The position numbers and the translations under genes are program-made. Source: Herbiconiux daphne (lineage in GTDB: Bacteria; Actinomycetota; Actinomycetes; Actinomycetales; Microbacteriaceae). Taken from it: a DNA stretch of 64,000 nt. How positions within the stretch are numbered: position 1 is the stretch's first letter; each line of letters begins with the position of its first letter. This document shows positions 45,149 through 54,220 of the stretch, piece after piece. Location of the stretch: NCBI RefSeq assembly GCF_024979295.1, contig NZ_JANLCJ010000006.1:1-64000 (forward strand). The letters run 5' to 3'. The notes beneath the pieces are model-generated. The model was not told where the DNA came from, ran no database searches, and saw nothing but the letters and a program-made list of their open reading frames with translations.

Positions 45149-45625
45149 ATGGCGCAGGCAGGGCGGGGCGCCCAGTCGGGGCGGGCGCGGGGCGGTGTGC
45201 TCGGCATCGGTCTGCGGGTCGACGCCGCCTCGGCGGTGCCGCCGTTCGAGCAGTTGCGTGCGGCGATCCGCGACGCGGTCGCCTCGGGGCAGCTCGCCGC
45301 CGGGGTGAGGCTTCCGACGGTGCGGGCTCTCGCGGCAGAACTCGGTCTCGCCGTGAACACGGTCGCCCGCGCCTATCGCGAGCTCGAGACGGATGCGCTG
45401 ATCGAGACCCGAGGGCGCCTGGGGTCGTTCGTGGCGACCACCGGGTCGCCCGCCCGCCAGGAACTGCAGGCCGCGGCGCGCGTCTTCGCCGACCGGGCGA
45501 CGACACTCGGCATCGACGCGGCCGAGGCGCTCGACCTGGCCGCGGCCGCGCTCGGTGTCGACATACCCGGCGTCGACGTGCCCGACGTACCCGGCGTCGC
45601 CACGCCGGGCTCGGCGAAGCGCTAG
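45149..45625 (+). CDS. GntR-family transcriptional regulator (YtrA-like, short)
   Basis: Small regulator of 158 residues. The winged helix-turn-helix spans about residues 30-98 (FEQLRAAIRDAVASGQLAAGVRLPTVRALAAELGLAVNTVARAYRELE), followed by a short helical tail. No large effector domain is present. The YtrA subfamily often controls ABC transporter or cell-envelope genes. The last 25 residues are a low-complexity run with PGVDVPDVPGV. It shares a transcript with the Lrp-family gene. Confidence 0.85.
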   Translation: MAQAGRGAQSGRARGGVLGIGLRVDAASAVPPFEQLRAAIRDAVASGQLAAGVRLPTVRALAAELGLAVNTVARAYRELETDALIETRGRLGSFVATTGSPARQELQAAARVFADRATTLGIDAAEALDLAAAALGVDIPGVDVPDVPGVATPGSAKR

Positions 45626-45646
45626 CCCCGCGACCCGCACCGCCCT

Positions 45647-48600
45647 CTAGTCGAACAGATCGTCGAGCAGCGCACTGGGGTTGCCGAACCGGTGGTGCGT
45701 GACGCTCACCGCCTGCTCTTTGAGGAACGGCAGCAGCTCGATGCGCCCCGCGCGGGTGACCTCGTCGGCATAGATCGCGACGTCGGGCGACCCGCCGAGG
45801 GCTGAGGCGAGCGCGCTCGCGTCACCCCCGATCAACCGGATGCGCGGGATGACCCCGATGTACTCGGGCACGCGCGCGAGCCACGCCGCATCGTTCTCGA
45901 TCACGACCCGCACGCCCCACTCCTTCAGCAGCGCCCGCAGCGGCCGGGGCAGCTTCGCAGCCGAGCTGACGATCACCGATGCCCGCGCGAGCGTCGCCGC
46001 CGCGAGCACCCGCACGAGGCGGTGCAGCGGCTCACCCTCCGACAACCGCACGACCACCGGCACCGGCAGGTAGCGCAGCACGTTGAGTTCGACCTCGAGA
46101 CCCGACTCGTCGCGCGCCTCGAACGTGCTCGCCCAGGCCGCCTGGTCGCTCTTCGCCCCGCGGCGGGCGATGTCGAAGTCGTTCCATTCCAGCCCCGACG
46201 TGGCGGTGTCGAGCAGCTTGACGACCCGGTCGTCGAGGCCGGCCAGACTGAGCCCCTCGCTCGGTGCGCCCGGATCGTTGAGCCAGCTGCCGAGGTGCAC
46301 GAGGTAGTTCGGGCCGCCGGCCTTCGCGCCGGCGCCGACCGACGACTTCTTCCAGCCGCCGAACGGCTGACGGCGCACGATCGCCCCGGTGATGCCGCGG
46401 TTGATGTAGGCGTTGCCGGCGTCGACCTCGGCCAGCCAGCGGTGGATCTCGGCGGCGTCGAGCGAGTGGATGCCGGCGGTGAGCCCGTAGGGCACGGCAT
46501 TCTGCAGCTCGATCGCCTTCTCGAGCGTCGGGGCGTGCATGATGCCGAGAACCGGACCGAAGTACTCGGTGAGGTGGAACGGCGTTCCTGGCAGCACCCC
46601 TTCGCGCACGCCCGGCGACCACAGTCGGCCGGTGTCGTCGAGCTGCCGGGGCTCGATCAGCCAGCGCTCCCCGACCCCGAGACTCGTGAGGGCCTCGCCG
46701 AGCTTGCCGGCGGCCGGTTCGATGAGCGGCCCCATCTGCACCGACGGGTCGTCGGGATAGCCCACCCGCAGCGACCGCACGGCGTCGACGAGCTGCCGCG
46801 AGAAGCGCTGCGACTGCGCCACCGAGCCCACGAGGATGACCAGACTCGCCGCCGAGCACTTCTGCCCGGCGTGCCCGAAGGCGCTCTTGACGATGTCGGC
46901 CACAGCTAGGTCGAGGTCGGCGCTCGGCGTCACGACGATGGCGTTCTTGCCGCTCGTCTCGGCGAGCAGCGGGAGGTCGGGCCGCCACGAGCGGAACAGC
47001 GCCGCCGTGTCGTAGGCGCCGGTGAGGATGAGCCGGTCGACGCGGGGGTCGGACATCAGGCTGCGACCGAGGTCTCCTTCGTCGACGTCGACGAGCACGA
47101 GCACGTCTCGCGGGATGCCCGATTCCCAGAGCGCCTCCACCATCACCGCGGCCGACCGCTTCGCCTGCGGCGCCGGCTTGATGATGACGGCGCTGCCGGC
47201 GGCCAGCGCCGCGAGCACCGAGCCTGCCGGGATGGCGACGGGGAAGTTCCAGGGCGGCGTCACGACGGTCAGCTTCGACGGCACGAAGGTCGCTCCGTCG
47301 ACGGCGTCGAGCTCCACGGCGGTCGTGGCGTAGTAGTGGGCGAAGTCGATCGCCTCACTGACCTCGGGGTCGGCCTGATCGATCGTCTTGCCGGTCTCGG
47401 AGGCCATCACCTCGATCAGGCGGTCGCGGTTCGCCTCGAGCGCGTAGCCGGCGCGGCGCACGAAACCCGCGCGATCGGCAGCGCTCCGGGAGCCCCAGGC
47501 GGCACCGGCCACGACGGTCGACGCGATGAGCGACTCGAGAGCGGCGGCATCCGTCACCAACGCCTGCTCGATGGTGTCGACGCCGAGGTCGGACGACGGC
47601 ACCCGGGCCAGGATGCGCCCACCCCACACGCGGTTGGCCAAGAGCGACGGGTCGGTGTCGGCGGCGTTGTGGAACAGCCCTCCGGCGGGCTCGAGGTCGC
47701 CGTTCAAGCGGTCTTGCCGGCGGTTGGGCAACGGCACGTCGTCGGCCGATGCGGCGAGCGCCTCGACCGACGCCAGGAAGCGGTCGCGTTCTTTCGCGAA
47801 CGCGCGGGCGTCGGCGGCGAGGTCGAACACCGACGACATGAAGTTGTCGTCGCTCGAGTTCTCTTCGAGCCGGCGCACGAGATAGCCGATGGCCACGTCG
47901 AACTCGGCGGGAGCGACGACGGGCGTGTAGAGCAGCAGGTGCCCCACCGTCTTGCGCACGGCGTCGGCTTGCGTCGTGGCCATGCCGAGCAGCATCTCGA
48001 AGTCGATCGACGAGGTCACCCCGCGCTGCGACGCCACCAGCCAGGCCCAGGCGATGTCGAACAGGTTGTGACCCGCGACGCCGATGCGCACGGCGTCGAC
48101 GTGCTCGGGCCGCAGCGCCCAGTCGAGCACCCGCTTGTAGTTGGTGTCGGTGTCTTGCTTCGTGCCGTAGGTGGCGAGCGGCCACCCGTGCAGCGCGGAG
48201 TCGACGTGCTCCATCGCCAGGTTGGCGCCCTTGACCACGCGCACCTTGATGGGAGCTCCACCCCGGGCGCGGCGCTCGGCGGCCCAGGCGTGCAGACCCT
48301 GCAGGGCCGACAACGCGTCGGGCAGATAGGCCTGCAGCACGATGCCGGCCTCGAAGTCGAGGAACTCCGGTTCGTCGAGCACCCGGCGGAACACGGCGAT
48401 CGTGAGATCGAGGTCGCGGTACTCCTCCATGTCGAGGTTCACGAACTTACGGCCGGGCACCGGCGACACCGTTGCGCCGTCGACAGTCGCCGGGCCCACG
48501 AGGCCCTTGCGCGACGCGATGCGGTAGAGCGGGATGAGGCTCTGTGCCACCCTCTCGACCGTCTGGTCGAACGCCCACATCGACAGATCGCTGGCGACCG

Positions 48601-49159
48601 ACGACACCTTCACCGACACGTAGTCGACGTCGGGCCGCTGCAGGAGGTCTTTCGTGCCTTGCAGCCGGTTCGCGGCCTCGCGGTCGCCCAGCACGGCCTC
48701 GCCGAGCAGGTTGATGTTGAGCCGCACCGTGTCGGAGCGGAGCGCCGCGACGGCCGGCCCGAACTTCGCGGGGCGGGCGTCGACGATCAGGTGACCGACC
48801 ATCGAGCGCAGCACGCGGCGCGCGATCGGAACGACCACGCCCGGGATGACCTCGCCGAGCGCCCCGCCGGCCTTGATCGCCAGTCGCAGGTACCACGGCA
48901 GGAACCGCGGCACGCGCTTCGCGAGTCGTGCGAGGTTCTTACCGGCGACGATGAGGTCTTCGGGCCGGGCGACGCCGTCGACGAATCCGACGGTGAACGC
49001 CAGGCCGTCGGGGTCTTTGAGCACGCCCGCCAGGCGCGCGGCCGACGGGTCGACGGGGGAATCTCTGCTCTCGTCGAGCCAGTGCCGCGCGAGTTCGACC
49101 GCTTCGTGGGCGAGATCGACTGACGCGGGCTGGAACTCGGTGTCGTTCTGGTCAGCCAT
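45647..49159 (-). CDS. putA: Bifunctional proline dehydrogenase / glutamate-semialdehyde dehydrogenase (PutA)
   Basis: Fused enzyme of 1170 residues. The N-terminal proline dehydrogenase barrel (about 130-500) uses FAD; a C-terminal aldehyde dehydrogenase (about 570-1020) has the catalytic Cys in GHAGQKCSAASL, the LAETSGKN segment and NAD-binding TPPWNFPVAIPAGSVLAAL. It oxidises proline to glutamate through the semialdehyde. A C-terminal ALDH-superfamily-like remnant of about 150 residues completes the protein, as in long PutA types. I chose the ATG at 49159; a longer frame extends into the divergent gene and is rejected. It also completes the route from RocD. Confidence 0.92.
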   Translation of the reverse strand: MADQNDTEFQPASVDLAHEAVELARHWLDESRDSPVDPSAARLAGVLKDPDGLAFTVGFVDGVARPEDLIVAGKNLARLAKRVPRFLPWYLRLAIKAGGALGEVIPGVVVPIARRVLRSMVGHLIVDARPAKFGPAVAALRSDTVRLNINLLGEAVLGDREAANRLQGTKDLLQRPDVDYVSVKVSSVASDLSMWAFDQTVERVAQSLIPLYRIASRKGLVGPATVDGATVSPVPGRKFVNLDMEEYRDLDLTIAVFRRVLDEPEFLDFEAGIVLQAYLPDALSALQGLHAWAAERRARGGAPIKVRVVKGANLAMEHVDSALHGWPLATYGTKQDTDTNYKRVLDWALRPEHVDAVRIGVAGHNLFDIAWAWLVASQRGVTSSIDFEMLLGMATTQADAVRKTVGHLLLYTPVVAPAEFDVAIGYLVRRLEENSSDDNFMSSVFDLAADARAFAKERDRFLASVEALAASADDVPLPNRRQDRLNGDLEPAGGLFHNAADTDPSLLANRVWGGRILARVPSSDLGVDTIEQALVTDAAALESLIASTVVAGAAWGSRSAADRAGFVRRAGYALEANRDRLIEVMASETGKTIDQADPEVSEAIDFAHYYATTAVELDAVDGATFVPSKLTVVTPPWNFPVAIPAGSVLAALAAGSAVIIKPAPQAKRSAAVMVEALWESGIPRDVLVLVDVDEGDLGRSLMSDPRVDRLILTGAYDTAALFRSWRPDLPLLAETSGKNAIVVTPSADLDLAVADIVKSAFGHAGQKCSAASLVILVGSVAQSQRFSRQLVDAVRSLRVGYPDDPSVQMGPLIEPAAGKLGEALTSLGVGERWLIEPRQLDDTGRLWSPGVREGVLPGTPFHLTEYFGPVLGIMHAPTLEKAIELQNAVPYGLTAGIHSLDAAEIHRWLAEVDAGNAYINRGITGAIVRRQPFGGWKKSSVGAGAKAGGPNYLVHLGSWLNDPGAPSEGLSLAGLDDRVVKLLDTATSGLEWNDFDIARRGAKSDQAAWASTFEARDESGLEVELNVLRYLPVPVVVRLSEGEPLHRLVRVLAAATLARASVIVSSAAKLPRPLRALLKEWGVRVVIENDAAWLARVPEYIGVIPRIRLIGGDASALASALGGSPDVAIYADEVTRAGRIELLPFLKEQAVSVTHHRFGNPSALLDDLFD

Positions 49160-49189
49160 TCTTCGAGGATAGATCGTGGTCGCCCGCAT

Positions 49190-49195
49190 TAGGCT
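49190..49195 (+). promoter_or_regulatory. -10-like TAGGCT six bases before the FAD oxidoreductase start
   Basis: TAGGCT is followed by six bases and the ATG at 49202, in the 42-base gap between divergent putA and the oxidoreductase. A leaderless transcript is likely. No clear -35 is present. Confidence 0.45.
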
Positions 49196-49201
49196 CAAGG
49201 C

Positions 49202-50815
49202 ATGCTCCCTGTGGATGACTTCGACATCGTCGTCATCGGTGGAGGACACAACGGCCTCGTCGCCGCCACCTACCTCGCACAGGCCGGCCGCCGCGTCTGC
49301 GTGCTCGAGCGTCTCGATCAACCGGGCGGCGCCGCCGTCTCGTCATATGCCTTCGACGGCATGGATGCGAAGCTGTCGCGCTACTCCTACCTGGTGAGCC
49401 TCCTGCCGCAGAAGATCATCGACGAACTCGGCCTCGACATCCGGCTGCGCCGACGCCGCTACTCCTCTTATACGCCTCTGCCGGGCTCAGACCTCGGGCT
49501 CCTGATCGACACAGCTGACGCCGAGGCGACCAGAGCCTCCTTCGCCTCGATCGGCGCAGCGGCCGACGCCGACGCATTCGACGCGTTCTCCCGCGACCTC
49601 GGCACGCTCGCCCGCGCTTTCTGGCCCACGCTCACCGAACCTCTGCTGACCCGCGACGAAGCGCGGCGACTGCTCGACGACGAGCGGCTCTGGCACGAGT
49701 TCGTCGAGACGCCCGTCGGCGACGCCATCGCCGCTCGGTTCGAGAGCGATCTCGTGCGCGGCGTGGTCGGCACCGATGCCCTGATCGGCACCTTCTCGTC
49801 GCTGCACGACAAGACGCTGCTGCAGAACATCTGCTTCCTCTACCACGTGATCGGCGGCGGAACCGGCGACTGGGACGTACCGGTGGGCGGCATGGGTGCC
49901 GTCTCCGGCGAGCTGGCCCGCGCGGCCCGGAACGCCGGCGTCGACCTGCGAACAGGCGCGGAGGTGACGGGCGTGAGCCCCGACGGAGTGGTCACCTGGC
50001 GCGGCGACGACGGCGGCATCCGGAGCCTCACCGCCGGCCGCGTGCTCGCGAACGTGGCCCCGGCCGTTCTCGACCGCCTGCTCTCCGCATCGGGCGAGGT
50101 GCTCGCGGCGGGCCAACCCCCGGCATCGGGCGAGGCACCCCTGTCGGGCGACCGTCCAGCCCCCGAGGGCGCCCAGGTCAAGGTCAACCTGCTGCTCTCG
50201 CGGCTGCCTCGCCTGCGCGACGGCGGCGTGGCTCCGGATGCCGCGTTCGGCGGCACCTTCCACATCAACGAACTCCATTCCCAACTCGAGCGAGCGGTTC
50301 TCGACGCCGAGGCGGGCCGGATCCCGCGGCCCCTGCCCGCCGAGATCTACTGTCATTCGCTCACCGATCCGAGCATCCTGTCGCCCGAGCTGCAGGCCCA
50401 GGGCGCACACACCCTCACCGTGTTCGGGCTGCACACCCCGCACCGGCTGGGCGCGAGCGGCGCCGAACTGCAGGCCGCGGTGCTGGAGTCACTCGACAGC
50501 GTGCTCGCCGAGCCGATCGCCGACCTGCTGCTGACGGATGCGCACGGCCGACCCTGCATCGAGACCAAGACGACCTCCGACCTCGAGTCGGCGCTCGGAA
50601 TGCCTGGCGGCAACATCTTCCACGGGCCGCTGACCTGGCCGTTCGCCGAGAACGACGCTCCGCTCACCACCGCCGCCGAGCGGTGGGGCGTGGCGACAGC
50701 GCATCCGCGCGTGCTGCTCTGCGGGTCGGGTTCGCAGCGCGGCGGCGCGGTCTCGGGACTCGGCGGCCACAGTGCCGCGATGGCCGTGCTCGACGACGAT
50801 CTCGACCGCGGCTGA
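49202..50815 (+). CDS. FAD-dependent oxidoreductase, phytoene-desaturase-like (PYROXD2-type)
   Basis: Flavoprotein of 537 residues. The N-terminal dinucleotide fold DIVVIGGGHNGLVAATYLAQAGRRVCVLE is followed by QPGGAAVS, and a second FAD contact lies near the C-terminus (LLCGSGSQRGGAVSGLGGHSAA). The layout is that of phytoene-desaturase-like/PYROXD2 proteins, whose substrate is generally unknown. No carotenoid genes are nearby. A short repetitive insertion (about residues 296-322, SGEVLAAGQPPASGEAPLSG) interrupts the middle. It is followed after 33 bases by the siderophore-interacting protein gene. Confidence 0.85.
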   Translation: MLPVDDFDIVVIGGGHNGLVAATYLAQAGRRVCVLERLDQPGGAAVSSYAFDGMDAKLSRYSYLVSLLPQKIIDELGLDIRLRRRRYSSYTPLPGSDLGLLIDTADAEATRASFASIGAAADADAFDAFSRDLGTLARAFWPTLTEPLLTRDEARRLLDDERLWHEFVETPVGDAIAARFESDLVRGVVGTDALIGTFSSLHDKTLLQNICFLYHVIGGGTGDWDVPVGGMGAVSGELARAARNAGVDLRTGAEVTGVSPDGVVTWRGDDGGIRSLTAGRVLANVAPAVLDRLLSASGEVLAAGQPPASGEAPLSGDRPAPEGAQVKVNLLLSRLPRLRDGGVAPDAAFGGTFHINELHSQLERAVLDAEAGRIPRPLPAEIYCHSLTDPSILSPELQAQGAHTLTVFGLHTPHRLGASGAELQAAVLESLDSVLAEPIADLLLTDAHGRPCIETKTTSDLESALGMPGGNIFHGPLTWPFAENDAPLTTAAERWGVATAHPRVLLCGSGSQRGGAVSGLGGHSAAMAVLDDDLDRG

Positions 50816-50848
50816 CATCCCGCCCGAATCCCACCGAAAGGAGCATCC

Positions 50849-51679
50849 GTGCCCTTCCCCCGAGAATCCGTGCGCCACCCGATGGCCATCCGGCACCTCG
50901 TCGTCGCCCGAGTGACACCCCTCACCCCGACCTTGGTGCGCATCACCCTCACCGGCGACAGACTGGCGGGCTTCGCGAGCGACGGGCCTGCCGACCACGT
51001 CAAGGTGTTCTTCGCCGACCCGCAGACCGGCATACTGACGCTGCCCGAGTTGACGCCCGACGGCATCCGGCGCCCCGAGACGGGCACGATCGTGTCGCGC
51101 GACTACACCCCGCGCGCCTTCCGCCCGGGCGACGCTGCGTCGGCGGCCGAGCTCGACATCGATTTCGTCGTGCACGGAACCGAGGGCCCGGCATCCGCGT
51201 GGGCGTTGTCGGCTCGGCCCGGCGACACGCTCGTCGTGGCCGGGCCCCGCGCGTCGCGGCTCGCGCCGACCGGTCTCGCGCGGGCGGTGCTGCTCGCCGA
51301 CGAGACCGCCCTGCCGGCTCTGTCACGGTGGCTCGAACTGTTGCCTCCGGATGTCGCCATCACCGCGCTGCTCGACGTCGAGAACGCCGCCGTGGCCGAC
51401 TACCTGCCCGACGGACTGCGCGTGCGGGCCGACATCCTGTGGCTGTTCCGCGAGAACGGGCAGGGACTGCAACTCGCGGCTCTGCAGGGGCTCGGCGCGA
51501 TCGGCGACGACACCTTCGTGTTCGGCGCGGGCGAGGCCGGAGCGCTCGTGCCGGTGCGGCGCCACCTGCGCCGTGAGCTGGGGTTGCCGGCCGATCAGGT
51601 GGCACTCAGCGGGTACTGGCGGCGTGGGGTCGCAAACCTCGACCACCACGCGCCGATCGATCCGAGCGACCCCGACTGA
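50849..51679 (+). CDS. Siderophore-interacting protein (flavin-dependent ferric reductase family)
   Basis: Cytoplasmic protein of 276 residues. The N-terminal FAD-binding barrel has RDYTPRAF (flavin contact) and DFVVHGTEGPASAWALSARPGD; the C-terminal SIP domain has ADETALPALSRWLE, TFVFGAGEAGALVPVRRHLRRELG and the closing GYWRRG. The family removes iron from imported ferric siderophores by reduction. GTG follows a GAAAGGAG site. No siderophore transporter is adjacent. A tandem 13-bp repeat begins at its stop codon. Confidence 0.9.
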   Translation: MPFPRESVRHPMAIRHLVVARVTPLTPTLVRITLTGDRLAGFASDGPADHVKVFFADPQTGILTLPELTPDGIRRPETGTIVSRDYTPRAFRPGDAASAAELDIDFVVHGTEGPASAWALSARPGDTLVVAGPRASRLAPTGLARAVLLADETALPALSRWLELLPPDVAITALLDVENAAVADYLPDGLRVRADILWLFRENGQGLQLAALQGLGAIGDDTFVFGAGEAGALVPVRRHLRRELGLPADQVALSGYWRRGVANLDHHAPIDPSDPD

Positions 51680-51742
51680 GCCGGCCATCTGAGCCGCCTA
51701 TCTGGCCCGGCTGTCTGGGCTGCCCATCTGACCCGCCTACCT
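51678..51742. repeat. Five degenerate 13-bp tandem repeats
   Basis: The 13-base unit GAGCCGCCTATCT recurs in register at 51678, 51691, 51704, 51717 and 51730 with substitutions, fading into GC-rich sequence up to 51768. It begins inside the stop codon of the siderophore-interacting gene and lies between convergent genes. Confidence 0.75.
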
Positions 51743-51768
51743 GGGCCGGGCGGCCCCGGCGACCCCGC

Positions 51769-52341
51769 CTACGCCCAGACGCTAGGCGCCGGCGCCTTGC
51801 TCGGCGGCAGCTGCGAGTCGTCGCCCCACCCGAGCAACCACTCCGGCAGGCGGCCGTCGTCGGGCGCGGGACCGGCGAGCTCCTGCAGCTCCTCGACCGT
51901 CACCACTCCGCCCGTGCGCTTGAGGAACCGCGCCCGCAGATAAGCGCGCGCGAAGATCTCGCCGCGCACCACGAACCGCTGCTCGACGAAGATCGCCTTG
52001 GCATCGAAGCCCAGCACGCGCGTCTCCACCTCGAACCGCTGCCAGAGCTCGAGCGACCGCCGAAAGCTCATGGTCTCGGCCACCACGACCGGGTACCACC
52101 CGCGCTGCTGCAGCAGTCGCCACATGCCGCTTCGCTGCATCAGGTCGAGGCGCCCGAGGTCGAGCACCGAGAAGTAGACCCCGTTGTTCATGTGCCGCAG
52201 CACGTCGAGATCGGTGGGCAGCACCCGGAACGGCGTCGACGCGACGTCCCACATGCCGAGCGGTGAGCGGAAGCGGCCACGGATCGACTGCAACAGGGTT
52301 CTGAAGAAGAAGTGCACCCGGCCGATCGTAGAGTTCGGCAC
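51769..52341 (-). CDS. Acyl-CoA thioesterase superfamily protein (hot-dog fold, THEM6/FadM-like)
   Basis: Protein of up to 190 residues with a single hot-dog domain. TPFRVLPTDLDVLRHMNNGVYFSVLDLGRLDL contains the D-H-MNN-Y pattern of 4-hydroxybenzoyl-CoA-type thioesterases, and EVETRVLGFDAKAIFVEQRFV matches the second half. The most upstream start is a GTG at 52341; another GTG at 52317 is equally possible, since neither has a good ribosome site. It is transcribed alone. The acyl substrate is unknown. Confidence 0.82.
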   Translation of the reverse strand: MPNSTIGRVHFFFRTLLQSIRGRFRSPLGMWDVASTPFRVLPTDLDVLRHMNNGVYFSVLDLGRLDLMQRSGMWRLLQQRGWYPVVVAETMSFRRSLELWQRFEVETRVLGFDAKAIFVEQRFVVRGEIFARAYLRARFLKRTGGVVTVEELQELAGPAPDDGRLPEWLLGWGDDSQLPPSKAPAPSVWA

Positions 52342-52431
52342 AGCGAGCCGGAAGATCCGTTGTGACTACCTACAACGCGGCGCGCCCGTGGCTGGCCCCG
52401 CGCTCAGCCTCGGCGACTAAAATCGCTCGTC

Positions 52432-53349
52432 GTGGCCATCCCGAAGATCATCCTCTACTACGTCTTCGCGCCCGTGGCCGACCCCGCCGCGGTGCGGCTC
52501 TGGCAGCGCGATCTGTGCGAATCGCTCGGCCTGCGGGGGCGCATCCTCATCTCCGCCGACGGCATCAACGGCACCCTCGGCGGCGAGCTCGACGCCGTGA
52601 AGCGCTACCTGCGCAAGACCCGCCAGTTCGGCCCCTTCGCCGCCCTCGACGTGAAGTGGAGCGAGGGCACGGCGCTCGAGAGCGGCCCGGCGTCGAAGCA
52701 CACGCCCTATCGCGCGAGCACCGACTTCCCGCGCCTCAGCGTGAAGGTGCGCGACGAGATCGTCAGCTTCGGCGCGCCCGGAGAGCTCGAGGTCGACGAG
52801 AACGGCGTCGTCGGCGGTGGCACGAAGCTGCAGCCGCACGAGGTGCACGAACTCGTCGACGCGCGTGGCGACGAGGTCGTCTTCTTCGACGGCCGCAATG
52901 CGTTCGAAGCGTCGATCGGCCGGTTCCGCGGGGCGGTGGTTCCGGATGTCGCGACCACCCGCGACTTCGTCGCCGAGCTCGACAGCGGCAAGTACGACCA
53001 CCTGAAGTCGAAACCCGTGGTCACCTACTGCACCGGTGGCATCCGTTGCGAGGTGCTCTCGTCGCTGATGACGGCGCGCGGGTTCTCGGAGGTCTACCAA
53101 CTCGACGGCGGAATCGTGCGCTACGGCGAGACGTTCGGCGACTCCGGGCTGTGGCAGGGCTCGCTCTACGTCTTCGACCGGCGCGGCTCGATCGCCTTCA
53201 CCCCGGGGGCGGCGGTGATCGGCGAGTGCGTCTCGTGCGGCGCCGCGACGAGTCGCATGCAGAACTGCGCGGATGCCGCGTGCCGCTCGCAGCTCGTGGT
53301 GTGCGACGAGTGCAGCCACTCCTCCACAGTGCGGTGCCCGCAGCACTGA
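52432..53349 (+). CDS. trhO: tRNA uridine(34) hydroxylase TrhO (rhodanese-related, YceA family)
   Basis: Protein of 305 residues. An N-terminal acylphosphatase-like domain ([14 protein letters not shown]...GINGTLGG) precedes a rhodanese domain with active-site loop CTGGIRCE, and a C-terminal cysteine-rich segment (CVSCGAAT...[16 protein letters not shown]) probably binds zinc. TrhO hydroxylates wobble uridine-34 of tRNA. The GTG start has TAAAAT at 52418-52423, eight bases upstream, so the mRNA may be leaderless. Confidence 0.92.
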   Translation: MAIPKIILYYVFAPVADPAAVRLWQRDLCESLGLRGRILISADGINGTLGGELDAVKRYLRKTRQFGPFAALDVKWSEGTALESGPASKHTPYRASTDFPRLSVKVRDEIVSFGAPGELEVDENGVVGGGTKLQPHEVHELVDARGDEVVFFDGRNAFEASIGRFRGAVVPDVATTRDFVAELDSGKYDHLKSKPVVTYCTGGIRCEVLSSLMTARGFSEVYQLDGGIVRYGETFGDSGLWQGSLYVFDRRGSIAFTPGAAVIGECVSCGAATSRMQNCADAACRSQLVVCDECSHSSTVRCPQH

Positions 53350-53395
53350 ACCCGCCAATTCCTCCACAGGGGGTTCTCTCCGCTCAACCCGGTCG

Positions 53396-53401
53396 TAGGC
53401 T
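53396..53401 (+). promoter_or_regulatory. -10-like TAGGCT six bases before the isocitrate-lyase-type gene
   Basis: TAGGCT is followed by six bases and the ATG at 53408, suggesting a leaderless mRNA. A loose -35 (TTCTCT, 53374-53379) lies 16 bases upstream. Confidence 0.45.
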
Positions 53402-53407
53402 CGCGAC

Positions 53408-54220
53408 ATGACCAGCCACGACACCCAGCAGACCCACACGAGCCACGAGCTCATCCACGATCGGGCAGACGCCCTGCTCGCCCTCCATCGAGCTCCTGAG
53501 ATCCTCACCCTGGTGAACGTCTGGGATGTCGCGAGCGCCACCGTCGTCGCCGATCTGCCCGAGACCAAGGCCCTCGCCACCGCGAGCCACGGCATCGCGG
53601 CCTCGTTCGGCTACGAAGACGGCGAGCGCATCCCGCTCGACCTCATGCTCGAGACGGTCGGGCGCATCGCGCTGTCGACCTCGCTCCCGGTCACGGCCGA
53701 CCTCGAGGGCGGCTACGGCAACCCCGGCGAGACCGTGCGGCGCGCGATCGGCGTCGGCGTCGTGGGCGCCAACATCGAAGACCAGTTGCGTCCGCACATC
53801 GAGTCGGTCGAGAACGTCGCCGAGGTCATGAAGGCGGCGGAGGCCGAGGGCGTGCGGTTCGTGCTCAACGCGCGCACCGATGCCATCATCCATCGCGGCG
53901 ACCGGCCGCTCGACGAGGCGATCGACGACGCGATCGAGCGCGGCCGCGCCTACATCGACGCGGGGGCGGCGTGCGTGTTCGTTCCCGGCCTGATCGACGA
54001 GCCGACGGCTGAGCGCCTGGTGGAGGGCATCGGGCACCTCAAGGTCAGTGTGATCGGCGTGCCCGGGTCACTGGCGCCGGAGCGTTACCAGCAGCTCGGC
54101 ATCGCCCGCATCTCCTATGGCCCGTGGCCGCAGCGGGTCGCGCTCACGGCGCTTCAGGAGTCGGCGCTGGTGCTCTATGCCGGTGGCTCGTTGCCCGAGG
54201 GCACGCAGATCCTCACCTGA
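53408..54220 (+). CDS. Isocitrate lyase/PEP mutase superfamily protein
   Basis: Single-domain TIM barrel of 270 residues. LVNVWDVASATVV, LPVTADLEGGYGN (Mg-binding Asp/Glu) and GANIEDQLRP are conserved in the PEP mutase/2-methylisocitrate lyase branch; the Lys-Lys-x-Gly-His catalytic loop of true isocitrate lyases is not present. Members cleave C-C or P-C bonds of small oxo-acids such as oxaloacetate, carboxyphosphonoenolpyruvate or dimethylmalate. The exact reaction is unknown. The stop overlaps the convergent membrane-protein gene by eight bases. Confidence 0.85.
   Translation: MTSHDTQQTHTSHELIHDRADALLALHRAPEILTLVNVWDVASATVVADLPETKALATASHGIAASFGYEDGERIPLDLMLETVGRIALSTSLPVTADLEGGYGNPGETVRRAIGVGVVGANIEDQLRPHIESVENVAEVMKAAEAEGVRFVLNARTDAIIHRGDRPLDEAIDDAIERGRAYIDAGAACVFVPGLIDEPTAERLVEGIGHLKVSVIGVPGSLAPERYQQLGIARISYGPWPQRVALTALQESALVLYAGGSLPEGTQILT

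Noticed and set aside
47336..49123. Long open frame (595 codons) on the plus strand opposite putA
   Set aside because: It is antisense to a full-length PutA with intact active sites and has shadow-type composition.
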